A DNA stretch of 64,000 nt from contig CALYLX010000133.1 of the NCBI GenBank assembly GCA_944990035.1, positions 62,001 to 126,000 on the forward strand, read 5' to 3'. A program made the position numbers and the translations under genes. Under the pieces are notes generated by a model. It was not told the origin of the DNA, made no database searches, and saw nothing but the letters and a program-made list of their open reading frames with translations. Below, piece by piece: positions 31,747-42,341 of the stretch. The DNA is from Clitopilus passeckerianus. Lineage: Eukaryota > Basidiomycota > Agaricomycetes > Agaricales > Entolomataceae. How positions within the stretch are numbered: position 1 is the stretch's first letter; each line of letters starts with the position of its first letter.

Positions 31747-33100
31747 TGTGGTGAGGATAGAGCCGGGGACGGGCAGGACCCCTTGAATTACGAAGCGTGA
31801 AGGGTATATATATGACGACGAGCGACGAGAATTTTGACGGGAAAGCAGCGACCTCATATCTCCAAGCCCGCGCGATGGGCGGGTTCAATAGATGGCGGCC
31901 ATGTGAGGATGGATCAGTCGCCAGAGAGGCTGTGCACACAGCATACCTGAACCAAACCAAGAATGGGTCTCCTAGCAGTAGGCGCAGGCTTGGTTCCCTT
32001 CTGTCATGCGAGGTCAAGCAAGAAACGGAAGTGGAAGAGACTTGAGCTAGGTGTTTTTTCCACGTTGACGCTCAGCACATAGCAGCCAGGGATGATCGAT
32101 GAAGATAGAGATCCGTTTCACGGACCGTATTCCGACACCACCTCATTTGGGCTTCGTCACGCTTGGTGTGGCCAACGTTCAGACACCCAACTGTGTTTCC
32201 GATCAGACCATCATGCGGCTCAGCGTTTTGTACTCGTCTCGCGAGGAGATTCGGTCACGTACATTTACTAGCATCGAACCGAGGACATCCAGCCTGCCAG
32301 GACACGAAACTACCGCACATCATAAAGAGATCCATGTAGTAGTATCTCCTCATAATTAAGAGCTCGACTCGGGCTTCACCTGATCCAATGGAAACCATTC
32401 CGTAGTGACAAATGACGATGTGAATTGGAGAAAAGTTAACGTTCTCAATGAACAGACACGATTGATCGACACATACGACTGCAAGCTGGTACAGGGCTGA
32501 AATAGATGGAGCTTGTAGATCAGTCAGTGTCCAAGCGAGGAGAGGAACGATCGCAGTTTGGTGGGGTCATTAACCCCGGTTTTCAAGAGTGTGTGGCCAG
32601 TCTCGTAGGGCATTGCGCCTATTCTATGGTGTCATCCCTCTGGTCTGATAGGCGTCAAACGAGACTCCTGCAAGTCCATACCCAGAGCAGTAATTAGTTC
32701 GGCTTGCCAGTTTCATGTTGGCGGTGCCGTGCATCACGAACATGGCGTCCCTCATAGCCACCACTCTAGGTGCTGTGCCGCTGCGGCTCTCCAATGTAGC
32801 CGACTACATGCTGATAAGAGGATGTACCCCAAGCCGCCGGGTCCCCGGAGGACCCCTGGGACCCCACGTGACGCTTATGCAATCCGTTCCCACCCGCCCA
32901 CTGGCACATTAGGGGGTCCCCCCGAGGTCCCCCGGCCCTCCTGGCCTCCTAAACCGGTCTCCCCCCGGCTGCCGAGCCTCCAGCGGCCGAGAAAGAGGGG
33001 GAAACCTCGAACGGTGGGTCGAGGAAATCACCGGTCGGTTGGAGCTGGACAGACATGACGCGTGCCCTTTCCTTTCTGGGCGCGCGCGTTATTTGCGTCT
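31747..33100. other. Intergenic with a C/G-rich stretch
   Basis: No gene supported. The first 150 bp are conserved with 37716-37840, the duplicated promoter of the other CFEM-GPI gene. At 32244-32305 there is a short block repeated near 39282-39345. About 32820-33060 is strongly C-rich, and its long proline-coding frame looks compositional. Confidence 0.45.
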
Positions 33101-33110
33101 GTTTATCCTT

Positions 33111-33156
33111 TGCCAGAAAGTGGTCGAGGGCGCGAGCCATTGTCCACTTTCTGGCA
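33111..33156. repeat. Inverted repeat, 13-bp arms
   Basis: TGCCAGAAAGTGG at 33111-33123 is perfectly complementary to CCACTTTCTGGCA at 33144-33156, with a 20-nt spacer. Confidence 0.7.
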
Positions 33157-33304
33157 GCATGTCGATGGAGAGCTCCCTGGGCGCGAAAACTTCTGGAACT
33201 ATTAGCTGCTTGTATGTACATAGATACTCCCTGAAAAAGAACTGAGAAACGTCGAATGGAAGAGCCCTGAAGCCCGTTCACGGCAAGCAACAGAATCCGC
33301 GATC

Positions 33305-33348
33305 GGTTGAATTCTCGGTCAAGAAATGTGCAATCGGTGAATTCAACC
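33305..33348. repeat. Inverted repeat, 10-bp arms
   Basis: GGTTGAATTC at 33305-33314 pairs perfectly with GAATTCAACC at 33339-33348. Confidence 0.55.
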
Positions 33349-33423
33349 TGCCAAATGTTGATCTCCCATTCAAAGGAATCCACGGATGGCAAATTTAATA
33401 CCGCCGTTCGTGGAAATCCTCGT

Positions 33424-33474
33424 TTGAACAGAAACCTGGACCTTTGGAGTCCAAACGTCCAGGTTTCTGTTCAA
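33424..33474. repeat. 51-bp near-perfect palindrome
   Basis: Eighteen-base arms at 33424-33441 (starts TTGAACAGAAACC) and 33457-33474 are perfectly complementary. The 15-nt middle itself folds as TTTGGA-G-TCCAAA with one C:C mismatch between inner and outer stems. The whole can form a 25-bp stem with a one-base centre. Confidence 0.8.
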
Positions 33475-33551
33475 GGTGGCAGTACACTCGCGGCGATGCC
33501 ATCAAACCTCTTCAAATCCGTTGAATGAAGGCTTGGAAGTTAGAACGATGA

Positions 33552-33569
33552 AACGGTGAAATCACCGTT
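33552..33569. repeat. Short hairpin, 8-bp arms
   Basis: AACGGTGA and TCACCGTT flank AA. It is the fourth inverted repeat within about 460 bp. Confidence 0.5.
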
Positions 33570-34023
33570 CGTGTGTGTATTCAATCTATTCAATGGAATG
33601 GAAGGGTTCCGCAAGGGAAAGGGGGGTAGAGATCTCAACGAAAGAGGTGATCCTTAAGCCCCCCAGCTCTCGATGATACACAAGCTACACACTTCATTTA
33701 GAACACCAATGAACTGATCGCGAATTAGTGGACATCACAACTCACGCTGCTTGCGAATTTGAGCACCGGGTGAGCATCACAATCATTGATCCTACCTTGG
33801 GGGGGAGTGGACTCCGATAGTAAGCAACACGCAGTTGTTCAGTAAGGACATCTGTCAAGTTGAAATGGGAGTATTAACAGGCTTAGTTATTTCAGCAGCT
33901 TGATCCACCAGACGCAAGAATTCTCGATTGAGGTTTCAACTGTTCGATCGAAATGAGGTCAGTACTTCAAGTTCACCCACTTTCCCCCTAAATGTTTCAA
34001 CTTGAACTCACATTCTTCACCCC

Positions 34024-35617
34024 ATGTCAGATACCTCCGCAGCCCAAACCGCCTCTCAGAGCCGCCGCTCTTTCGAAGAGAGCGATCGAGAGTAAGTCAT
34101 TTCTTGCATTTGAATGTTGTGCAGTTCGACTAATCTGCCTACTCTAACAGGTCACTCGAGGCAATGCTGCGACCGGCACTCGTTCAGCTGGTTGAGGCTG
34201 AGATGGACCATTGGCCCGCAGAATCGGCAGGCCGTTTCAACCGCTCAAAGGCAAACAAGGTTTCGATCATTAACGCTCTTGTGGATCAACGCAATGGTTT
34301 CACGACCGTCCTCCCTCCAAGTCGCTTAGTCGAAGAGGGTCCAATTGAGGAGCCACACCCACAGCCAGCGTCTGAACAGCAGATCAGCGGGGTCCAGGAG
34401 GTAAGATTTCTACTATAGAATCCCTTCTATCGTGCATTAACTAGTGATTGATCCCAGGCCTCACTTTTCGAAGTCACTGTGTGTATCGAGGATCGGCGCG
34501 CTTCCCCTCCTGAACACTCAGTGGTCGACATAAATTTGCAGCCCTCCCCAGGCAGCCTCGCGCACCCAGCTACAGATTTTTCATTCACAGTCACGCCGCT
34601 GGACATAATCCAGGCTGTTCAAGGCAGCATGGGTCGCATTCGGGGTAATGGTAAGTCCAGTTCTATTGACATTTCTTGCCTGCCTTGTTAACGACTCTCT
34701 TAGACTCAGTTGTGGTTGGACTATCAGAACATATCAGAGGGAAAGACCACACCCGATGGCTGGTCGAAGGCCCTGTTCCCGACTTACCAAGTCTAGCTCC
34801 TGACTCAATAGCTGACGCCGTAAATGTCAACCTTCATGAAGTATCCCTTATCGTGAAACGTGTAAGCTTCGTCTGTTCATGCTTTCCGACATCTGCTCTA
34901 ACGTCAACTTCTCCTTTCTGCAGAACCCTGGGGCCGAACTTGGTCCCCATCTTCACGGTGTGTCAATTCTTCTTCTTCCTGTTCGATAAATTGATAATAA
35001 CATTTCTTATATTGAAGATTTCCGAAACAAAGGTGAACTCCAGGCAGCGCTGTCTCGCTCTGATCCTGATTTCAAGCCTCTCTTAGCTGCCCGCAGCAGA
35101 GCAAGGCGCAATGAGGAGCGTAGGCGCAATTCCACCATACCTTCTACTCAGGCCAGTAGCAAGCTTCGAGAACTGGTCGATCAACGGCCAGGCTACAGTG
35201 ATTTCCAAAGTGAATATCATCTGCAGCTTCAGAACTCGGCAGTGGTGAGGCATTGGAAGTTTGCTGCTGACTTCAAGGCGGAATATTACAAGAAGAAGAT
35301 GTTTAATACAGTACGTTATTTGACTTGAAGTCGTCATTTGAAGACTCCTAACCTGAAGTTTGAATTCGTTTCAGGACAAAAGGGTTACAATGGAGATGCT
35401 AGCCTCTGCACTTGGCGTTGGCTTGACATGGTTGTCTGAAGCCTGCGAAGGGCATGAATTAGCAGTCAAGTATGGGCGAAATGGACCCCAAGAAGCATTA
35501 GAAGTTGTCTCTAGGCTCGAAGAGGCCAGCCAATCTTCTCCCGGGGGCAAGGTAGAGCTGCTTGCCTTTCTTCGTAGCTGGGAGAGAGGTGGGAGGGCAG
35601 TTCAAGGTGCTGCGTAA
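34024..35617 (+). CDS. Unrecognised 412-aa protein in a mobile-element-like block
   Basis: Seven exons (34024-34091, 34151-34400, 34458-34650, 34704-34861, 34924-34957, 35018-35310, 35375-35617) give a continuous 412-aa frame, and all phases agree. The N-terminus is Ser/Glu-rich (MSDTSAAQTASQSRRSFEES); a helical part LRPALVQLVEAEMDHWPAE follows. The middle has RWLVEGPVPDLPSL and an Arg-rich helix (LLAARSRARRNEERRRN). The C-terminal helical part has HWKFAADFKAEYYKKKM and LASALGVGLTWLSEACEGHELAVKYG. No signal peptide, membrane helix or catalytic motif is recognised. It is convergent with the truncated GCR1_C ORF 94 bp away and sits just downstream of the inverted-repeat cluster, so it may be a cargo or accessory gene of a transposon. 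Function unknown. Confidence 0.65.
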
Positions 35618-35710
35618 AATAGGTATATTTTTATTTTGAAAGTAGATTATAGGCTTTGGTGTACTTATTACGTTACAATAAAAATCTATAGTATGAAAAT
35701 TCTCTATAAA

Positions 35711-36110
35711 CTACGTCTGGTGTGCTAAAATAGCTGCGTTTGAGACGATGTCGTTGAAGTTTTTGCCCTGTTCCTTTGACAAGAACTCACTGAAAGCACG
35801 AGCGTGCTTGAGATGAGGAGTTTGGCGAGTTGGAACTGGGAATTTGGCGTCAAGGAACCGTAACGCGACCCCAGCATTCCAGCCAGGTTTGGCGGCGAGC
35901 TCAGTGATGAGGCTGATGATCTTGTTGCGTCTTGAGAATAATGTCTTCTCTGCCTTGACGTTGCGCCGCCACCGAGCACCCCAACGAGTGTTGAGCTGGA
36001 CAATAGAAAGATGTCCACCTCGGCCAAGGTTCCACTCGTCCCAAACATCCTGAATCGAGAGCTCAGTATCGGATGGGAGCTTGTATACAGGGAGCCACTC
36101 GATATATGCT
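35711..36110 (-). pseudogene. Truncated ORF with GCR1_C-like DNA-binding domain (transposon remnant)
   Basis: The minus strand encodes WLPVYKLPSDTELSIQDVWDEW, NLGRGGHLSIVQLNTRWGARWRRN and RRNKIISLITELA, the pattern of the GCR1_C / transcription activator GCR1-like domain. In fungi this domain occurs in transcription factors and at the C-terminus of Crypton-type tyrosine-recombinase elements. The ORF stops normally at 35711, but upstream (above about 36110) the sequence passes directly into promoter and exon 1 of the DUF6593 locus at 36153, so its 5' part, where a recombinase would lie, is missing. It is read here as a 5'-truncated element or chimeric remnant. Confidence 0.6.
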
Positions 36111-36152
36111 AATAGTAGCCTCGAGAGTATCCGTATACCAACTTTTTCCATC

Positions 36153-36865
36153 ATGTACTCTTTCAGTTTCACCAAGGACCTCGATAAGGGCACTCTTGAG
36201 CCTTCCCATCCGACAACAATGCCAACGTATAGGATTAATACCAGAAAGAGTATCCTCAATAACTCAAGAAAGCGAACCGAGCTCATACCCGTATCTATTC
36301 ATGGCTTAGGAGGGACTGTATTATGGAAAGACAAAGCTTTGGTAGTCAGCGGAAAGGAGCAGAAATTTAAGAAGATTAGCGAGAAGTCTCGCTGGTCAGG
36401 GAAGCAGTACGTAGTATTCTCTCGACCTTCAAGCGGCAGTGAACTCAGCCAGGGTTTAGCGCGAAGAATTGGCACTGGGATAATTTGAGGCACCCCTATA
36501 CCGTCGAATACGACGACAATACTTGGAGGGTACGTGCCCACGGCTTCATTGACGCCTAACGCTTACGATGAGCACAGGCATCGCCAAAAGGGGGCTCTCA
36601 TCCCTGCGTCATTTTCCACAAGAAGAAGTCCCATTTAATTCGAGTTCAGAACCCGCAAATATCCAATTCCTAATCAGTCTTCCCGCCGAAGAGACGGTTT
36701 TCTTCCTCCTAGTATTTATCTATTCAGAAGTTGCACGAGCGGAGAAGTTGGTACGGTCGAGTTCTCCGACGGTCGACTTTATACACGAAACTGACATCTT
36801 TGCAGGCAGAAGGGATTGAGACGGCTTCAAAAGTGATTGACATCGCTACGAACCTTGCGCAGTGA
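36153..36865 (+). pseudogene. DUF6593 gene with a one-base deletion (copy 8)
   Basis: Exons 36153-36406 (254 bp), 36460-36529 (70 bp), 36578-36750 (173 bp) and 36806-36865 (60 bp). The start MYSFSFTKDLDKGTL and KRTELIPV make it a sister of the copy at 29380. Exon 3 is 173 bp while its homologues are 174 bp. The missing base lies near 36642: the frame gives HLIRVQNPQISNS then TAA, whereas one base shifted restores SSEPANIQFLISLPAEETVFFLLVFIYSE. Exon 4 (AEGIETASKVIDIATNLAQ) remains intact. Promoter sequence starts only about 40 bp upstream, where the transposon-like block ends. Confidence 0.7.
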
Positions 36866-37056
36866 GATATTTACAGCGCGATTGAGAAGTCTTTTAGAAA
36901 CGATATCACTACTATACCTGTATAATTGTTAATACCCACAATTAATCGACTGCTACGGCGTTGTTGACGAATCTGATGAGGGACCCAAGGATAGTCAAGC
37001 CCAGATGATAATGACCCTCAGTGATACAAGGATGACAGATATCGAGTCTGGTATGT

Positions 37057-37715
37057 CTAAAGACCCGCCAATGTCCAGGCCGCTAAAACCCCAGCAATTC
37101 CTCCTGCAAAAAGCAACCTGGGCAGGTTGATCAAAGCCGAGTTCGTCTGAGTGCTTCCAGGGGCAGCATTTGTACTACTCCCTCCAGCCGTAGCAGGCTT
37201 GGATGTTGTCACGAACGTCGTCGGTAGAGGAGCAGGGCTAGACGCTGTAACACCTCCAGGAGAAGTGCTCGTTCCGGACGGAGTGAGAGTAGGCGCAGGT
37301 GTAGTTGGCGTGATCGCGACTGAAAGTTACGAATTCGTCAAAAGATAAGACGGGGGTGCGAACTGGAGGGGAACGTACGTGGTCCACATTGCCTCTTCTG
37401 GAGTTGGATTGCCTCCTGTTGCTCCTCTCCCGTACACTTTTCCTGCAAACACGCAGCTGCCTCGGATTGGAATTTGGCATTCCCGCATACGCAAGTGGTA
37501 TTTTGGCTGTTGATTCCATCAGTCACGTCAGACGAGGGCAGGTTTCTGGGTAGAACTTACAACATGCAGCCGTTTTGCTCGGCGATGGGCTGTACGCAGG
37601 TAACGATGCAGGGACTTACGACTTGTGCGCCGACCGTGACTGCTAAGGATGAAAGGAGAATGAGGCCAAGAAGGAGCCTCAGAACTCTGGTGGGCGGTTG
37701 GCTTGGGCTGACCAT
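37057..37715 (-). CDS. CFEM-domain cell-surface protein with GPI-type C-terminus (copy B)
   Basis: 181-aa protein, exons 37561-37715 (155 bp), 37379-37506 (128 bp) and 37057-37319. The first two exons have exactly the lengths of copy A at 30906. A signal peptide (RLLLGLILLSSLAVTVGAQ) leads into the CFEM domain, nearly identical to copy A (SPCIVTCVQPIAEQNGCM, then QNTTCVCGNAKFQ...). The Ser/Thr/Pro stalk is shorter because it has a single repeat unit, and a hydrophobic GPI-type end (FAGGIAGVLAAWTLAGL) closes the chain. It faces DUF6593 copy 8 tail to tail, the same arrangement as copy A with copy 7. Confidence 0.82.
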
Positions 37716-39586
37716 CGTGGTGGGTGGAGACGGCGAGGGTCAGGAACCTCGAACGTCGACAGCGTGAAGGGTATATATATCGTGAGGAGCGCCGAGAACT
37801 TTGACAGGGAAGCGTCTCCAAGCCCGCGCTACAAGCGGTTCGACAGATGCATGGTCCATGCGTGGATGGAGCGATGGCCAGCAAGGCTGTGCATGCTTGA
37901 ACTAGGCCTAGTCACTTCTAGCGTCGGAATCTGTTTCCAACGGAAAACCTTGGGAAACCGGCCAAAGAAACCTGTTATCCCGCTTCCGCCACGTATTTCC
38001 CTCAGAAAGAGACAAGAAAACGGGACTTTTTACGATAGAAACCGGTCAGAAACAGGTATAACGGGTTTCGTTGACACGATTTACGACAGAAACAGTAATC
38101 AACGCCAGCAGTGAGTATAGGTTCCAAGAGCTGCAGTCAAACGAAGGCATAGCTCAGTTCTCTCCTGTGATGTCACGAGAAGTTGGAGTCAAAGAGTCGT
38201 TATGTGTTCTCGGGGTCAGACCTTGTATTCAAATGGACGCTCAGCATACCTCCAGGTGACCATGGAGATCCATCAGAACCCGAGGTTGATTTCGGCTTTT
38301 GCATTAATTTTGCACTTAAAACTGTCATAGGATTTTAGGGTTCGGGCAGATGCACGCTGCGGTGTGTATAAGGTTATAATAACATCGCAGATATGAGGGC
38401 TAAAGCAAGTGTCAAAGAGCCCGGTAGAAGGAGACAAGGGCGAGGGAACAATTCCATGGTCAAATTCAAAGGCCGGCACTAAGCACGAGTACTAAGTATC
38501 AGCGGAGCCTGAAGCCATCTCCGCTTATCTTATCAGGTCAAGATGATTCGACCCCTAAATCACATCACTCGCTGCCAACTCGCTGGTTTCCAGCTCTCTC
38601 GAGCCTGATCTCGCCTCAATCACCGCCTTACCAACCCGGGGTTCACATTCACATATTAATATTCACAACGTACACGTTTTAAGGTTCTCATCAAGCCCAC
38701 AAACACGGTTTTAGAATGTGAAGCTTACTGCCCATCCACGCAGTAGGTGTTTACACGAGGTCACACTGGCTCCTGCCTTGACTTCGTGTGTAAGTACCTC
38801 CTCACTTGATGATATTTATAAATCCGAACGGACCTAAGGAATCCGAATTTGAAGACAATGAATCACGCCGAGACCTCAGCTTGGCACCATTGTTCCTGTC
38901 AACCGATGAACGTAACACGTTCCCGGTTAATATCCTTCCCGGATGAACGACGTGAAGAATTATCTTGAGTACGTAGGTATCGGCTTCCAGTTCCGCCGTT
39001 ATACACAATTTTGTGAGTGTATTTGAAATGGTCCTGCTTCTCCAAGTTCTTTGTAGAAACAGAAGTCGGCTTCAGAGTGCCTTTACCCTGGCATTGCTTG
39101 ACCTTCACTCCTTCCTCGGTTCGACGAAGGCTTATTTGCCGTTTTTGAGCTCGCTTCAAATTCCCTTACTCGTGACGACATGGTATTCATTGTCGTTCCA
39201 TGATCAATGAATCTCTCAAAGGCCTCGGGTTGACACGTTCAACGTTCGGCTCTTCGAATTACTTCCTCTTTCTGCTCATCTCGAGAGAATATCCAGTCAT
39301 GTACATTTACAACGTCGAACCGAGGACATTTAGCCTGTCAGGTCCGCTAATGTCTTTATGCTTCCGCTCAGAATTTTAGGTCAGGGGTCTTTGACTTCCT
39401 GATCAGAACCTGCCGAGGCCACGAGCTAGAAGATTCATTTTCGTGTCAACCCATGACGCGTGGAATGGTCCCCGAGCGACATATAAGCCTGCTCGACTTT
39501 TACCTGCTTTACCCAGATTCGTTCCTCGAACAGATCTAGGCACCTCTCTTGGACTTTGGGACCTCTCTTACCTCCTCACGCTCATA
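37716..39586. other. Intergenic; promoter copies and short repeats
   Basis: 1.9 kb without a supported gene. It contains the duplicated CFEM-GPI promoter near 37716-37840, a block at 39282-39345 matching 32244-32305, and just before 39587 a region conserved with the promoter of the CD38-like copy A. Confidence 0.45.
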
Positions 39587-40250
39587 ATGCCTTCTCTCCG
39601 CCTCGCTGTCATCTCTCTAGTAGTCGCTGCTGCTGGCATGGTCTCTGCCGTCCCCACCAGCCCTTCGGTCGCATTCGACTATAGCTGCCTTCAGCCCGTG
39701 CTCTCCAAGGTCGAGTCGGAGTGGAGCACCACGAAGTTCATCACGGACAACCTTCCCAACCCCATGACGCCTACCCCCATCTTCTGGAGTGGTGTCATCG
39801 GCACCGCGAGCGTCAGGACCAACGCCGAACAATGTGGCCCCAAGGTCCTTGGCGCAACCATCGGCCAAATTATGTGCAACTACAACAAGAACACCAGCGG
39901 AAAGAAGTTCGTTATGCCCTCGGACGATGCTCCTGCATCTGGCTACGCTTTGTGGGCTCTCAGCTCCAAGCTCTTTGCCGACTACACCAAACCTACGGCT
40001 TACGTCGTTACTGGCGATGCTAGGGTCACCAGCATCTGGTTCAACACCGAGTGGCCTACACTCAAGGCGAACACGAACGTCAAGAAGGTCGTCGGCATTG
40101 ACGCCACCACTTGCAAGGATAAGTGCTTCTGGCACTGCCCTGTTGCTTCCGACTGCGCGGTTCGTTATAGTTTTCTTGGTCGAGGTTGGGTTATACTGAT
40201 GTTTCTGTCTTTAGGGTCTCGCACCTTGCGCTGTCCGTGTTACCCCCTAA
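39587..40250 (+). CDS. Secreted CD38/ADP-ribosyl-cyclase-like protein, copy B
   Basis: 202-aa protein, exons 39587-40159 and 40215-40250, with the intron placed exactly as in copy A (GTTCGT donor, then GLAPCAVRVTP to the stop). A signal peptide of about 20 residues (ends MVSAVP) is followed by PTPIFWSG, ATIGQIMCNYNKNTSG, LWALSSKLFADY, SIWFNTEWPTLK, TCKDKCFWHC and DCA. The candidate NAD-site residues, the Trp of FWSG, the Trp of ALWALSS and the Glu of NTEWP, are conserved in both copies. Assignment to the CD38-like fold is by motif order only. Upstream sequence including a CATATAA motif is shared with copy A, implying that promoter and gene were copied together. Confidence 0.72.
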
Positions 40251-40667
40251 GTTTCAGATTTTCATGACGACACATGACTGGTATGTGCCTTGGGTCTCGC
40301 TTTATAATACTACGATCTGACCTCAATAATGCAGAGATGACCTCCTTCTCTACGTGCTACCCACTAGCTTCACGATTCGTTGTACTTCTATTACAAAAGA
40401 AAAACTTTTGATTACTGAACTTATTATGACCGCGGGCTCATCTGCCCGATTTCTCTGAGTGCGTTCAAACGTGAAAGAGAACTGTTTTAGCTGTTCACGC
40501 AGGTACGTACAATTCTCAATCTGCGAGGAGGTGAGTTTCGGCATCCGGAATGTGGCTATGCATACCGGGCCGGTAACCCGGAAGCGTTGAGATCAAATTT
40601 TGCTGCCAAACTGAACCGTGATCACCACCACCACTACGGCCTCCTACCCACAGGTCAAACCTCTATT
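40251..40667. other. Intergenic; no gene seen
   Basis: 416 bp between the CD38-like gene and RPC40. Nothing recognised. Confidence 0.5.
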
Positions 40668-42035
40668 ATGCCAGTGCAAACCGTGATAGATCCTCGGCGG
40701 CTTGTGGGAGTACATGCAGAGCGAGTGAGCGATGTTTCCAGCACGGATTTTCCTGGACATTATCCGGGCGAAGACCACAGCTGGGATCTGGGTAAATTTC
40801 AAAAGGTGCGTAATCTCAAGGGAGTCGAAGAATGGCGGTAGGCTGACGAATTTGCTTGGAAGGGTAGAATATGAAAGTGAAAGTAACGAGGCTGTCACAG
40901 CGGAGTATCGATTTCGACCTTGTGGGGGTGGATGCTTCCATTGCGAACGCTTTTCGGAGGATTCTTATAGCAGAGGTATGTGGTCCTTCTTTCGGTGTTC
41001 CCGGAACGAAACATCTAACAAGGCTTTGGCAACTATAGGTTCCCACTGTCTGCATAGAGCATGTTTATGTCTGGAACAATACCAGCGTCATTGTTGACGA
41101 AGTTCTTGCACACCGAATTGGGCTTGTCCCTCTCAACATTGATCCAGCTATGATTCAGATGAAGGGTAACCGTCTCTCCCACCTTTGCCAGCTTTCCTTT
41201 CTCATTTTTTGCCTCTCCGTTTTCTAGGAGCAAATGACAGTGCAACTGACCGAAATACCGTCGTTTTCTCGCTCGAGGTCAAATGCGAACGTAAAGCAGG
41301 TGCAAACCCCAAATCTACAAATCCTGATGACCTATATGTCAACCATGAAGTCCTCTCTGGCCAACTGGAGTGGAAACCTGCGGGTGAACAGGTGGAGGTC
41401 TTCGCCTCGAAGCCCCCAGGTCCCACCAATCCCAACATCGTGCTAGCGAAACTACGGCCAGGGCAGGAGGTCAATATGGAACTGCACGCGCTCAAAGGCG
41501 TTGGAAAAGATCATGCGAAGTTTAGTCCTGTTGGTACGGCAATATTCCTCCGGCTTGTCGCGTATGACACTAACGCATGCGCCACCAGCCACTGCGTCAT
41601 ATCGTCTCCTCCCGCATATCAAAATCACGAAGCCCATCCCAAAAGAACACACCGCAAAGTTCCAAAAATGCTTTTCTCCTGGCGTCATCAAAGTCGAGCC
41701 CAAGACAGGAAAAGTCAGCGTCGATGAAAAAAATGTCCGTAAGGATACCGTCAGCCGGGAAGTCCTCAGACATCCGGAGTTTGCTGATTCGGTGGAGTTG
41801 AGTCGGATACGGGATCATTTCTTGTGTACGTTTTTATCTGCGGTGATGACGAAAGGATGCTGACGGAATGTCCTACACAGTCAATATTGAATCTGAAGGC
41901 CCGTATGCACCGGAACGATTGCTTCCTGAAGCGATCCAGGTTATGAGGGACAAGATATCGACGCTAAAAGCTGCTGCTGAGGCATTGATGGGACGAGGTG
42001 TAGACGACGAGGACGTCCAAATGGCAGACGCCTGA
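40668..42035 (+). CDS. RPC40: DNA-directed RNA polymerases I and III subunit RPAC1 (AC40)
   Basis: 356-aa protein, exons 40668-40805, 40868-40975, 41039-41165, 41228-41533, 41589-41825 and 41881-42035. It is the alpha-like subunit shared by RNA polymerases I and III, pairing with AC19 in the nucleus to nucleate assembly. Diagnostic blocks: [25 protein letters not shown] (alpha motif), [49 protein letters not shown] and [24 protein letters not shown]. Length and order agree with the conserved family. A short acidic tail ([12 protein letters not shown]) ends the chain. Confidence 0.93.
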
Positions 42036-42341
42036 GAGATGGACAATCTTCAACATTGAAGAGACACTACTTGAGGCGGTGGTTGCGGTTGCTCCCAGCG
42101 TTTCTTACCCTTCCAACGCCTAAAAAATCCGTAAATTGGGCGCTTTTGTACTTGTACCTTGCTTTTTGGAGACAGACCAAATGAGAATATTATCGGTCCA
42201 TTTGCACTCGCAGGCGACGGCGGCTCTGCCAAGTTCCCCGTTCAGGGACACGCGCCTCATCATAATTAGCGTGTCTTGCGGCATAACGAACTTGTCACGC
42301 TCACGTTTTAGGCTCTCCTTTACACCACCACTGGCCTCGTT

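Noticed and set aside
32729..33058. Proline-rich 109-codon frame
   Set aside because: It is explained by a C-rich compositional stretch; no splice, family or start-site support.
36111..36286. Hydrophobic N-terminal extension of the GCR1_C frame
   Set aside because: It is antisense to promoter and exon 1 of the DUF6593 locus; the real similarity begins at about WLPVYKL.
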